The notes under the pieces were generated by a model. It was not told the DNA's origin, did not search any database, and saw only the letters and a program-made list of their open reading frames with translations. A DNA stretch of 64,000 nt, from contig CM068546.1 of assembly GCA_035048495.1 (NCBI GenBank), positions 9,970,435 to 10,034,434 of the forward strand, given 5' to 3'. Positions 32,575 through 44,940 of this stretch are shown here, piece by piece. Positions within the stretch are counted from its first letter, which is position 1. Every line of letters starts with the position of its first letter. The DNA is from Euptelea pleiosperma (lineage: Eukaryota > Streptophyta > Magnoliopsida > Ranunculales > Eupteleaceae). Made by a program: the position numbers and the translations under genes.

Positions 32575-32940
32575 AGGGCTGTCAATGGATATTCAAAAAT
32601 TCAAATATGAATTTGAGTTCGTATTCGAAAAATCATATATTATCCAAAATTTCAGATATTGGATTTGGATATTTTTTTCATATTTGAATAGTTTTCAGAT
32701 ACAGAATTTGGGTTTAGTAATATCCAATTTGATATATTATATAATAATTAAATTTATTTATAAAATTAATAATTATTTTTATTATATATATATATATATA
32801 TATTTGAGTTTAATTTGGATTGAATATTATCAAATATCCTTTAAGTGAATTGTATTCGAATTCAAGTATTGGTTTAGAAGATCCATCGGATATTGAATTA
32901 GATTCAACCTTAATACGAACCCCAAATCAAACGGATATGG
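32575..32940. repeat. AT-rich MITE-like element with TAGGGCTGTCAATGG end
   Basis: The left end CTAGGGCTGTCAATGGATAT has the wording of hAT non-autonomous elements. The interior is made of GAATTTG/CAAATATTC variants and a TA microsatellite near 32785-32802. The right end was not located with certainty. Confidence 0.4.
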
Positions 32941-33183
32941 TGGAAAGCCGGCCAAGAGATTCCAATTGGTTAGCCGCCCATCAATAGTGACCAACCCACC
33001 AGAATCTCATGGCCGGTAGACCACTACTTCGATGAATCCCATGGACGTATACCTATTAATCCCTGCTCTATCTATAAGGAAAAAAAAATCTAACCTCCTA
33101 ATAATTTCTAATATTTTTTGAAAATTTCTTATTCCTAAATGGATTTAAGCTACTCCTAATTCTGCATCATAAGTGCTAAGTAT

Positions 33184-33720
33184 CACTACAAGAAATTTGG
33201 CTTATAGCGACGGTGTTTTAGCGACGGCCAGGTAAACCTGTCACTAAATATGCATATAGCAACGGCCAAACACCCAACCGTCGGTACAGCTCTTTGGCGC
33301 CCAAAAAACCCTTTTCTATAGCGACGGCCAGTAAAAATCTTTCGGTAAATAATATTATAGAGACGGCCAGCGTCTAACCCTCTCTATAAGATGTATAGAC
33401 TGACGGTCGCGACCATCGCTAAATACATCTTTTAGCGAGGGTCATGTGCTGGCCGTCGCTGTAAGGCTAACTATATAAAAAAAATTTGGGTTTTCGCGAC
33501 CCGCGCGATAACCCTGAAACCCCCTTTGCCCTCTCCTCCACCCAAAACCCCATTTGCCCTCTCCTCTACCCAATGGCGTACTCCGTTCGTGACTGTGGAC
33601 GCCTCCCTCCGTTCATCTGTGGACGCCGTCGTCCATTCGTCTTCCCGGCCGTCAAACGTCCGTCGTTCATGCAGTAACAGGTAAGTTTTTAATGGTTTTT
33701 TTTCTGCTATCATCTTCTTA
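33184..33720 (+). mobile_element. Outer CACTA left end with leader exon
   Basis: The terminus CACTACAAGAAATTTGGC begins at 33184. Subterminal units carry GCGACGGCCA in both orientations. A leader exon (roughly 33530-33680) ends at CAG|GTAAGT (donor GT at 33681). The 179-bp repeat array follows in what would be intron 1. No matching right terminus was found in the window. Confidence 0.75.
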
Positions 33721-33734
33721 CCGCATGGCTATTT

Positions 33735-34591
33735 TTACCACTCCTTGGTGGATATGTACACCAAAATTTAGGACTTTGACGCCCAAATCGGGCAAACGAG
33801 GTCCGAATCTCCTGAAACTTGTTACAACACTTCTATTGTGTTGAAACAAATATGCTAGAAGAGATGGGGTAAAAAACAGATGTCTGGTTAGGAATCTGTA
33901 GTCAGTTATAGGTTTAGACATTTACAGGTTTTAAGTTCAGTCAAATTTAGGACTTTGACGTCCAAATCGGGCAAACGAGGTCCGAATCTCCCGAAACTTG
34001 TTACAACACTTCTATTGTGTTAAAACAAATATACTGGAAGAGACGGGGTAAAAAACAAATGTCCAGTTAGGAATCTGTAGTCAGTTATAGGTTTAGGCAT
34101 TTACAGGTTTTAAGTTCAGTTAAATTTAGGACTTTGACGCCCAAATCGGGCAAACGAGGTCCGAATCTCCCGAATCTTGTTACAACACTTCTATTGTGCT
34201 GAAACAAATATGTTGGAAGAGACGGGGTGAAAAGCAGATGTCCGGTTAGGAATCTGTAGTCAGTTATAGGTTTAGGCATTTACAGGTTTTAAGTTAAATC
34301 AAATTTAGGACTTTGACGCCCAAATCGGGCAAACGAGGTCCGAATCTCCCGAAACTTGTTACAATACTTCTATTGTGTTGAAACAAATATGCTGGAAGAG
34401 ACGGGTTACAAAACAAATGTCTGGTTAGGAATCTGTAATCAGTTATAGGTTTAGGCATATACAAGTTTTAAGTTCAGTCAAATTTAGGACTTTGACATCC
34501 AAATTGGGCAAACGAGGTTCGAATCTCCCGAAACTTGTTACAACACTTCTATTTTGTTGAAACAAATATGCTAGAAGAGACACGGTAAAAA
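33735..34591. repeat. 179-bp tandem repeat array, left block
   Basis: GGACTTTGAC occurs at 33771, 33950, 34129, 34308 and 34487, exactly 179 bp apart each time. Units share 'CAAATCGGGCAAACGAGGTC' and 'GTTACAACACTTCTATTGTG'. The block is cut by the insertion of the 18-kb CACTA element and resumes at 52642. Confidence 0.95.
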
Positions 34592-34830
34592 CACTACCAA
34601 AAAAATGACTTTCCCCTGTGGAGGGGTTTCTTTTTACCGGCGGCTATAAACTGCCGGTTGTTTTGGGAGTTTAAATCCACCGAGGAATACAAATCACTAC
34701 CGGCAAAAAGGTTTTTTTTAATTTTTTTGCAAATTAAGATCCCGGCGGTTGAAAGCTGCCGAAAAAAGTTTTTATCGGCAGCTTTAAACCACCGGAGATA
34801 GCAATTCACAAATAAAGAATAAAGGTCAGG
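34592..34830. repeat. Left subterminal hairpins of the 18-kb CACTA
   Basis: Units of the form CCGGCGG...CTGCCGG and CGGCAGCTTTAAACCACCGG recur. They match the richer set at the right end (52205-52641). They are probable binding sites for the element's second protein. Confidence 0.75.
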
Positions 34831-34939
34831 CGCCCAAATGCCCAAACTGCCCCTATTTTGTTGTTTTGAAGAGAATACATTTTGATGGTATTTTGGTCTT
34901 AATGCCAAAAGAACCAATAAAGCTCTTTCTATTTCGCGC

Positions 34940-35198
34940 CAAACTCTTGCTCTCCCATTCGCGCCAAACTCGTGCTCTCATTTCTCTCAGATCTCTCTCT
35001 CTCAATCCCGTTTTCTCTTGTGGGCGAGGACGGTGGCTGGTTCTCTTGAGGTCATTCTCCATCAATGGTTTGATCAAGCTAGAGTTTTGTGGTATGTTTT
35101 TCCCTCTCTCTCTATCTCTCATTTTCCTTTCTCAAGCCCTAATCCCTCTCTCGTTCTCCAAGATGAACAAACACTAATCCCTCTTATTCCCGGAGAAG
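34940..35198 (+). other. Leader exon of the 18-kb CACTA
   Basis: A CT-rich leader (CTCTCTCTCTCAATCCC) and several short ATGs end at GAGAAG|GTAGGT (donor GT at 35199-35200). Position and composition match the leader exons of the other CACTA ends here. The transcription start is not defined. Confidence 0.5.
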
Positions 35199-35344
35199 GT
35201 AGGTAGCTTGTCCGTTTCAACCCAAAACCCTAAAAAAATTAGGATTTGTAAGTTTCTATTGATTAGATTAGGGTTTGTGATGTGGGTGGGTGTTCTTGGA
35301 ATGGCTAGACAGGGGGTTGTTGGAGGGAATGAAAATGGGGATTT

Positions 35345-35965
35345 GTAGGTGGACCTACAAAACAAAACTAAACCTGATCAATGATATTTAAACGTTGGAT
35401 TGAATTTATTTTCACGGGTTGATTTTAACCGTAGGAATTTGAACATTATTGAGCGTTATTTGGGTGAAACCAAAGGTTGTAAATCACGAATCTAGGCTGA
35501 TTTTTGGTTTGCAAGTCCACCGAGGGACTGGCCAAACATCCATATAGTTATTTGGTTTCGTCGTATTGTGAAATTTCTTTCTATTCTTATGGTTTCTAAC
35601 CATCTTGATTTTTAAACTTTGATTTGGGTTTCTTCATCTCCTCTGTAACCCTTCGGATGTGGCTGAAATCAAGCAGTTGATGCAGGGGACTCTCATAGCC
35701 CTATGTAGCACAAGTTTTTGGGCTCGCTGATCACGTGGTTGTATAGCCCATCCATTGGTAGATATTTACACCAAAACACAGCTTGATTGATGATTTCTGG
35801 CACCCGGAAAACATGCTTCAATCAACTGCTAGAAGCATTCCTAAAAGAGTTCTAAGTCTAATGGCTAGATCTAAAAGTGTGCCAAGTAGTCTATTTTAAC
35901 AACAAACAGGCTGAGTTTTGGTTTATATGTCCATGTATGAATGGGCCAAATATCCATTCGGTTAG
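35345..35965. repeat. Two F1 foldback MITEs within the CACTA intron
   Basis: GGTGGACCTACAAAACAAAA (35345) faces 'TTTTTGGTTTGCAAGTCCACC' (about 35500). A second copy runs from GTAGATATTTACACCAAAAC (about 35755) to 'GGTTTATATGTCCATG' (about 35930). The ends are degraded. Confidence 0.55.
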
Positions 35966-38900
35966 TTGCCTCTAAGAGTGTACCATGTGATTCGGTCTTT
36001 ATCATCATATCAGTTGAAAACAACCATTCTTTTAGTTCTCTTGAACTGAAATTTAATGACGCTTTATTGTTTCAAAATGGAGTTTTTTTTGTAGGACAGA
36101 TTTTGGATTTTATACGTGCGTGTTTCTGCAAGTTAAAATTCTGATGGATTTTTTTATTGAAGAACCTGGTTTTCAATTTTGTCACTCTAAAGTTTAATGG
36201 TTCCTTCTTGTTTCTCCATGTAGTTATCCTAATAGGGCAACTTTTGGACTTTTTATGTGCATTTTTCTGCAGGTTAGAATGCTGACGGGTGTTGTTTTCC
36301 TGAGATATTTTATATGGCTTTTGTATTTTAGTTGATCAAACATGAATTTCTGTTGGACATCCTTGGCCTTTAAAAGAAATTGAGAACAAGGAACCATTAA
36401 TCTGAAACGGTCATTTGTATAAAATCTGAAATTGAGATACTTTTTTCATGTGTATAAAATGATCATTTTTCACAATACTTTGTTTTGAATGGCTTTTTAA
36501 ATAGAGATAATTAACGAAAGAAGGGAAAACGAGAATAACCATCATGGAAGAATGTAGAAAATGACTTCTTTCTCTTTTCTTTCTTTTACTTTTTCATTTC
36601 TGTTTTTTATTTTTGATCCTGAATTTGCTGCAACTTTGATCAATTTGGGGCTCATGAAATGGATATTTAATCTCTTGAATTCATCTATCCAAGATGCAGC
36701 CGAACAACTCTTTTTAGATTAAGAGTGGGATAGCACGACCCAAAAGAACACAATACTTTGTACTTAGGTTTTAGGTCTTACAAATGCATTAGTATAAAGA
36801 CCATTGTATCTTTAAGGTTGTATTATTTAGAAAGTCGTCCAATTCATTGTTGGAGCATTAAAAGTTTGACAAAGATGAGTGAAGGGCCATGTCAAGGACA
36901 ACACTATAACCAAAATTAAAAAATGTTTGGAATTCGGCGCACTACCATTCTGTGTAAATTATCAAGTTTACTTTTATGAATGTGTCTTAATTGTGAAAAT
37001 AGGATCAAAATTATAGAATCCTTACAAGAATTATGTTATTAACAACTTTTTCCATTTTCGTTGTAGTTTGTCTTGTGAATGTAAACAAGACACTTTTGGG
37101 GGGATGAAATTGACAGCCAGTGGAACAAATTGAAGTAGAGTGTCCTTGGGAAGGCGGATTTAGAGGACAACCTTTTCGAGGATTTCACAAGGATCTTTGA
37201 GAATTTTAGCTTTGGTTACGTTGTTGCTGAATTAGAGGTAAGAAGGAAAAATGAATTTCATCAAGTCTTCAATTTTGATGCTTTGGATTAGTGTTGAACT
37301 TCTCTATTAGTTTGTACGATATTTGGGTCAATTTTCATTCTTTGTTAGACTAAATAGTTCCAGCTTAACTATTTTTCTTTGTGATCCATGAGTGCATTTC
37401 CTTCACTTGTTTACTCTCTCCATAGCAATCCCTAAGCTTTGCTACTTTCCTATACATTGTTGAAAGTGATAGATCTAAGGTGCATTTATACATCAAATGT
37501 CCAACCAAAAGTGGATCTTTGTAATGGTCTTTTTACATAGAGGACCAAGATGCTACTGGTATTTTACCCAGTGATTGCATGTTAGCAAGGTTCACATTTT
37601 AGTTGTTGCGGATGATATCACTTAGTTGAATGCAAGGAATATAGAAACAAGTTGATGATGTACTGTGTTGTTTGGATTGTATTAGATTTTACTATCTATG
37701 TTAATTGTTTTTCAAGTCTAGTGCTATGACAAATATCTAGACAAAAACATGTTGGAATGAGCATTACATGCAATGTACGTGCGCGCCACTAGTGTGGATA
37801 ATTAAACAAAGGCAAGAGCATTACACCCATTAGATTGATGATGTTATAATACTATGAATGTTAAGGGTTTGAATGCAAAATGTGAAGGCAATGGTAAAGT
37901 TGTCCATGAAGGTAATGACATGGGATCGCATGTTCTTAAGCTGGGAGATGGTACCCCAGGATGTACCTCTTGGGACCCATTTTTTGCAATCAACCCCATG
38001 TATTTGTAGAACAATGCGCCCTTATGTTTAGTTTATTAGCCATGTTAATTGATTATAATACAGTCATAACAGGGCCAATACAAGTCACCCAACCCTTACT
38101 AGTAAGAAACCATTACTATAGCTGCCCATGTTTGTATTGGACAAGTCATAAGGATTCACCAAGTCAGACCCAGATTATTATAGACTATGTTCTGGACTAA
38201 TCGGCATCCAACACCAAGATACAAGACCTTGAACAAGATTGAGGATGGTTGTTATCATGATAATGAGGACAACGATGAGGGTAGAAATGATGCTCACCCA
38301 CAATTTACTAGTACACCCGATAGATTATTCTATAACTTCTGTCCCCTCCTTTGACATTACAAAACTGCATGTTTTTGGAGCATATACCGCGTCCTTAAAC
38401 AGTTATATGGTGAAGTTACACCACAGTAGCTTTTGGATGTCTACTTGGAAGTTTACACGTAAGAGACTTGTCTATGCTGCAAATGTCCTCTTGTGCCCCT
38501 AGTTAGAGACTATAGACTAATATAAAGATATCGATTGTTGCTAATTTGCCATATATTTTTTGTTTGCTTGTCATATCTTCTGCTCTTCTTCATCTTACCT
38601 CTGTGGTGACTATTTCCTTATTAAACATTGTGCAGTCTTGCGATTCTGAGCTACCTTGCTTGTGTACTCCCAGGAGTTGGAGATCATTGGTTAGTTGAAC
38701 TGCAACCAATCCTCAGGTTCGATGCCTTCCGCTAGCTAGTAGCCCAGTGTTGCATCGTCTCCCTAATCATGTTGTCTTATCTGTTGTTAATGGTATTAGC
38801 AAATTATTGGGACCAAGTTGATCTAATGCTGCTTATTTGCATGGTATGTTTGTGCTCGTTTGGCTCAAACAGATCTCATTCTTTGTGGTTTGTTAATCTA

Positions 38901-39533
38901 GTATGTCTCATCAGATTTCCTTCCAGCCTGATTTTCATCTGAAAATGTGGTTCTTGTAGGACTCCAAAAAATTGTGATGTCTTCCTTCATGGAACGGTGT
39001 GCAATGCTGCAAGGTCTTGCTAAAATCAATCAACTCTAGGACTTCCGTGTGCTCCTTATAGGCTCAAGGTACTACTAGAAGGTATTCATCATTGTTTTCT
39101 ACTCTACAATTGGAGGACTAAAGGTCTTTGGCGTTTCCTTTCCTTTAATCATGGAAGGCTGCTTTGGCTGATCAAGAGCTGCTTTGGCCATCGTTGTATT
39201 CTTGTAAAATGTTCAATGTAGTATGATTCAGCCCCACTAAAAGGATCATTATCTGCTACAATTTTCCTTTTTGTCTTCGAGTAAGAACTTCGCACACTGA
39301 TCATAAGCAGATGGCGCTACTTTCGAGTGTAACAAAGAATGTGAAGCATCATTCCAAAAATTGAAGGGATTCATGATTTACTGTTGAACTCAATTATAGA
39401 ATACTACTTGACATGTAAGGACTAGAATTTTTTTGTTCAAACCATAAAGTACCCATACATGTAGTAGAAGATATGTCCATGCTTTTGCCATTACATAATG
39501 CAGCTTGTCAAGAACGCCTCATGATTCTTAATA

Positions 39534-39923
39534 GGGTCGGGTTCCGGTGACCAACAGTTTTGACAAAAAATTTTGACCAACACCTTGGCGTACCCTCATA
39601 GAAGATGAATCAATGGCTGATTTTTGGTGAGGACGATCTTTATGGTGAGGATATCATCCTCACAAAAATTCAAATCATTATGATATTCGAAGACTGGTTT
39701 AGAAGTTGAAGAATTATGGACCGTCGGTTTTCACTGTGTAAATTGAAAACCACATTTAACTGGGTTAGAAATTTCAGAATGGGCTGATTTTTTGTTGGGG
39801 TTATCTATATGGTGAGGAGATCATCCTCACCAAAAATCAGCCATTGATTCATCTTCTATGAGGGTACACCAAGGTGTTGGTCAAAAATGTTGGTCAAAAC
39901 CGTTGGTCACCGGAACCCGACCC
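39534..39923. mobile_element. Mutator-like foldback MITE (family F2, complete)
   Basis: Perfect 9-bp duplications TTCTTAATA flank it (39525-39533, 39924-39932). The ends GGGTCGGGTTCCGGTGACCA and TGGTCACCGGAACCCGACCC are perfect inverted repeats. It is 390 bp and non-coding. It inserted into the 18-kb CACTA element and so is younger than it. Confidence 0.92.
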
Positions 39924-41241
39924 TTCTTAATATATACATAACAGGGTGAAACAGAGCATGACACTTGTTGGAAATAGATAATACAAATGTTTTACCAACT
40001 TTAATATTCTTTAAATGCTACTTAAACCCAAATTTCCAATTAAAAGCATGGACAAGGCTGATATGGGTATCAACTTGTATAAGATAACGGGATATTTTTG
40101 TAGGTATTAGAAGGATCTGAAGTTGAGGATCCTTATGAGAGGTGCTGGATCCACCAAAATAGTGTAGAAATCCTTAACAACAGTAGCTCTCTTGAGATGT
40201 ATATATCTAAGGCACATCATGTATCAGTTTGTACTAGTTTAAAGACTTACTACATTTACTATATTTTGGTTGACACTGGGTAAGTCACTCAACTGACTTG
40301 AGATTTCGACTGATTGTACACTTTCTGCATTTTCGTGTATTGTCTGTTAATATGATATATAGGCCATGCTTGGCTCGCTGCACTGGGATGCATTTTGCAC
40401 TCCGTTGCAAGTACAGTGAGTTGCAACACAGACAGTTTTTGGACTGCACATGCTTATCTTTTCAAGAACTTTTATTTTTATTTTTCAAATTAAGACAATT
40501 TTTTATCTACATATTATGACATGTATGATCATCAAAGCAAGAGATTTCAGACCTTAGATCTATAATCTTTGATATAGTTCATCTCACCAGTTTGATTTAT
40601 ATGGGTTTCTATGAGAAATCATGATCTTTTATTGGGATTGGAGTACTAGCAAGAAATTAATTTTGTGGTGGTTTATCAATAGCAATAAGGTAGTGTGGAA
40701 CCATATTTTGTTTTTTGTTTCATTATTTGTAAATTCTTATGATTACTTATATACTTTTCATTTATCACATTTTAATAAGTGAAAATATCCTTCAAAATTT
40801 ATAAAAATATGATGGGCTGCAATGCAATAAGTGCCCTTGTAAAGTGATTACATTATTAATCACCATTTATATTTTACTTGAAAAAATTACATAAATGTAC
40901 AACAAGAGTTGATAAATTTGATACCAAGAACTTTGTAAGGTGTCATCTAGTGTATGTTGGAGTATAATTTTCATTTTCTTTACAAAAATTGAGACATCAT
41001 ATTTCAATGTAGGAAAGCTATTAAGTTTCAATTATCACATCATAAAATAATCACTCTTTTATAATTTGAGAAATATTTGCGAATTTGTCTTCCTTGTATG
41101 TACTGTTTGTATACTATTGTGTGATTCATCACCCTATAATAGCTGTGACCATACTCTGCTATACTTGAATAATATTGATTTTTGTTATAACCGCGTATTA
41201 TTTTTTTCTTATTTTATCTTTTTGTCAGAGAGGTCTTATCC

Positions 41242-44200
41242 ATGGATAGGGATTGGATAAATCTAAATTTTCCGGATAAAAGTTTTGTTTATGGAGTAGA
41301 AGCCTTTCTGAAGTTTGCTCGAAAACACCTTATTGGAATAGAAAAAATTCCTTGTCTATGTAAAAAGTGTGTAAATCTGAAGCCTCCGATTTCTTATGAT
41401 GAGGTCAATGAACATCTTCTCAAAAGAGGATTCAACACAGCATATAAGGTGTGGTACTTGCATGGTGAACATGCATCACCTGAGTGTTCTGAACATGCAC
41501 CAAGGGTCCAACAGTACCATAATGAAGTAGACTTGCAAGAGGTTATCAACTCGGTAGTTCAAGAATTTGGTGTTAATAACCTAGATGCAGTTATCCAAGA
41601 TGAGCTAAATATACCACCCGAACGTGTAGAAGCTATTGAGGAGGATGTAGCCACTGAATTTGAAGCAAATTTACAAGAGGCCATGACCGTGTTATACCCC
41701 GGATGTGAGGACTTTACCGTGCTCTCTTTCATTGTAAAGTTATTCAACTTAAAGGTGAACCATGGCTGGAGTGAAAGAAGTTTTACAGAACTCCTTCAGT
41801 TACTCCAAAGGGTGTTACCCTTAGGTAATAAGACCCCAGCTAATACCTACCAAGCCAGGAAGATCATAACAAAATTGGGTCTTGATTATAAGAAGATTGA
41901 TGCTTGTCCAAATGACTGTATCTTATATTGGAGAGAGCATGAATCGAAGAATAGTTGTCCAACTTGTGGTAAATCTAGGTATAAGACAGAAGAGTATCCA
42001 GGGAAGAAACAAGATCGAGTCGCGGCGAAGGTATTAAGGTATTTTCCACTAGCACCAAGGCTACAAAGATTGTATAGGGTCTCATGGGTAGCGAAAGAGA
42101 TGACTTGGCACGTTACTGGGAGATTGTCATCTGGAAAGATGAGACATCCGGTTGACTCTATCACATGGAAGCATATTGATGCCAAGTATAAGGATTTCTC
42201 AGCTGAACCTCGCAACATTCGATTGGGAGTAGGCGCAGATGGGTTTAATCCATTTGGGGCAGTTAGTACATTGTATAGTTCTTGGCCTGTTATGTGTGTG
42301 GTGTACAACCTTCCACCATGGTTATGTATGAAGCCCCAATTTACGATGCTCACGCTACTCATTGAAGGCCCGCGACAACCGGGTAAGGACATTGATGTCT
42401 ATTTGCAGCCATTGATTGCGGAATTACAAGACTTATGGCAGAATGGGGTTATGACACGTGATGCATACAATAATAACAATTTTATCATGCGTGTTATTTT
42501 ATTTTGGTGGATCCATGACTTCCCAGCATATGGAAATGTCTCTGGTTGTAAGACAAAGGGTAAATTTTCTTGTCCTTGTTGTGGTCCAAATACTGAATCA
42601 TTGAGGCTTCCTCATGGAAAAAAACATGTATACATGGGTCATAGACGGTGGTTGCCAATTACAGATGAGCTTAGAAAGGACACAAATTCTGGCACCTTCA
42701 ATAAGAAAGAAGAGCTTCGAGGACAACCAATACGTTTGACAATGATTGAGGTTGATAATTTAACTGATAAGCTACAAGTGCAATGGGGGAAGGCTAAAAA
42801 GAGGAAAAAAGGGATACAGAAGATGAGAATGATGGTATATCAGCATGTTTTATCAAGCGGTCAAAATTCTTTGATCTTGAGTATTGGAAGCATATCCCTG
42901 TGCGTTACAATTTGGACGTTATGCATATTGAGAAAAATGTGTGTGAAATCCTGATTGCACTGATGTTGAATACAAAAGGTAAAACCAAGGATGATGCTAA
43001 TGCACGTAGGGACTTGAAACATCTAAGAATTAAAAAGCGGTTGTGGCTGAGAAAATAGAATGGCAAGAAAATTCAAAAGTCTAGTCGTTTTTGGCTTCGA
43101 AAAGAAGAAAAAATATTATTCCTTCAGACTTTTCGGGATTTGCGTGTCCCCTTCGGTTTTAGTAGCAATTGGAAGAATATAGTTAAAGAGGATACCATGG
43201 AATTGAAGGGCATGAAGTCCCATGATTATCACATCTTGATGCAACATCTGCTTCCCATATTGATCTAGCATGCATATAGGGATATGAAAGAAATTCGTCA
43301 TATAATTCTGAGCTTTTGTACATTCTTCAGTGCACTATGCTCAAGAATAATAGATCTTGATTCGCTGAACATTTTGGAGAGGCGTATGGCAAGAACGTTA
43401 TGTGAACTTGAGAAGATTTGCCCTCCCTTAGTATTTGTTGTGATGATACACTTGCCAATCCACTTAGCTTATGAGGCTCGCGTATGTGGTCCTGTTTTCT
43501 ATCGATGGATGTATCCATTTGAAAGGTATGATATATGTAAGAATATATGTTTTATTTGCAATATCATGTTATATTTCTAATAAGTTTCATCATTTTAAAG
43601 GCTTATGAAGACGTTTAAGGGCTATGTTAGCAATAAAGCGAGACCTGAAGGTTGTATAGTAGAAAGATACAAACAGGAGGAGACACTTACGTACTGCACA
43701 GAATACAAAAGGAAAGGTAAAACAAACATTTTACAAATACTAGAGAAGACGTTTGAAGGATCAACTCTATTTCCACCGAAGTTGCTTGATAACGTTGATG
43801 AGAACTTTGGAAGTAATGAAGGTGCACCAGTTGGTTCACCTCAAAGTTGTGTCATAGAAAGTATTGAATATGAACAAGCTCGCAATTGGATACTAAAGAG
43901 TCATCCTAGTTATGATATGTGGCAAAGGTACATATATAGTTAATGTACATGTACACTTTATACATATTACATGATTCTGATTTTACAATATTATAATTAT
44001 GCTTTTCATGTGTAGGAAGTATTCTGAATTCATACAACAACGTAAGATAGCCGCAGGGAAGAGGTATGGGTATTACAAGGTACCTTTTGATGATGAGTTC
44101 ATACCTTGGTTGAAGAATCAGGAAGAGTTTAACAAGTCAACTGATGTACTTTATAAGGATATCATTAGAGGACCAACATCTTTTGTTACGCAATACAATA

Positions 44201-44790
44201 AGTATTGTGTTAACGGATTCCTCTTTGTCACCAAGGATTATGAAGAAAATAAAAAGAATCAGAATAGTGGAGTTAGCACAAATTCTGTAACAACCTTTCG
44301 ATCTAGTACTAAGGACAAATCTCCGGTGGATGAATCTACAATATACTTCGGAGTCCTTAGGAAAATAATCCAACTTGATTACCGGGAAGGGTACAAGCCT
44401 GTTTTGTTTAAGTGTGATTGGGTTAAGGTGACACATCACGGTGTTAGAGTGGATGAGGAAGCCGGGCTAACATTGGTGAACCTGTCTAATTTAATCAGTT
44501 CAGACCAAGGGGGTGATGAGCCATTCATTCTTGCAGAGCATGCTGTGCAAGTTTTCTATTCAAAGGATCCAAAAGATCCTGAATGGCACGTAGTCTTGGA
44601 GGTTCCAAAAAAGGTTTACGTCGAAGATGAAGTGCGACTTTTGTCAGAAGAACAAGATGTAACAAATACAGAACCCTTTCTTGGCAGTAGTGAACCTATT
44701 ATTGATGATGAATTGATATTTAATGACCCTGATGACATTGGTGTGGTAGTTGAAAAAACTAAAAAACGAAAGCGTCCAAAGAAACATTAA
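41242..44790 (+). pseudogene. TNP2-like CACTA transposase gene, nearly complete but broken
   Basis: It starts MDRDWINLNFPDKSFVYGVE. Domains in order: Transpos_assoc (residues about 1-75, CLCKKCVN...WYLHGEH), Transposase_21 (about 150-480, LYPGCEDFTVLS, CPNDCILYWREHE, CPTCGKSRYK, GADGFNPFG, NLPPWLCMK), a DUF4218-type region (SHDYHILMQHLLP, CPPLVFVVMIHLPIHLAYE), and a DUF4216-type region (YFGVLRKIIQLDY, VLFKCDWVK, FILAEHAVQVFYSKDP). Two introns are visible (about 43526-43600 and 43928-44015, GT...AG). A frameshift near 42800 and nonsense codons near 43057 and 43266 disable it. Intact, the protein would cut CACTA ends in the nucleus. Confidence 0.88.
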
Positions 44791-44940
44791 AGAGGTAATG
44801 GTGCTTTTAGACATGTGTTGATATATATAATATAAGGATCTATAGTTTCTTAACCTATCTCATAAATGCATAAATACAATATTTTTTATCATTTTGTTGG
44901 ATTACCTTAATGATTGCACTTGTGATTCTTACAGAAATAG

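Larger units (their letters stand above)
35199..41241 (+). other. Intron-like 6-kb region of the 18-kb CACTA
   Basis: No complete gene. It holds F1 foldback MITEs (35345-35545, 35745-35965) and the F2 MITE at 39534-39923. Exon-like stretches that I could not assign are ADLEDNLFEDFTRIFENFSF (about 37155-37230, ending at a GTAAG donor) and SHVLKLGDGTPGCTSWDP (about 37925-37980). The rest is AT-rich. Confidence 0.5.

Noticed and set aside
32585..32848. 87-codon AT-rich frame
   Set aside because: It is a product of the ATATTT/GAATTTG repeats of a MITE-like element.
33735..34591. Protein-coding repeats in the 179-bp array
   Set aside because: The open frames (about 64-113 codons, minus strand) arise from the repeat itself, change with single-base indels, and carry no domain.
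41886..42392. 168-codon minus-strand frame
   Set aside because: It is antisense to the Transposase_21 domain and has no recognisable protein features.
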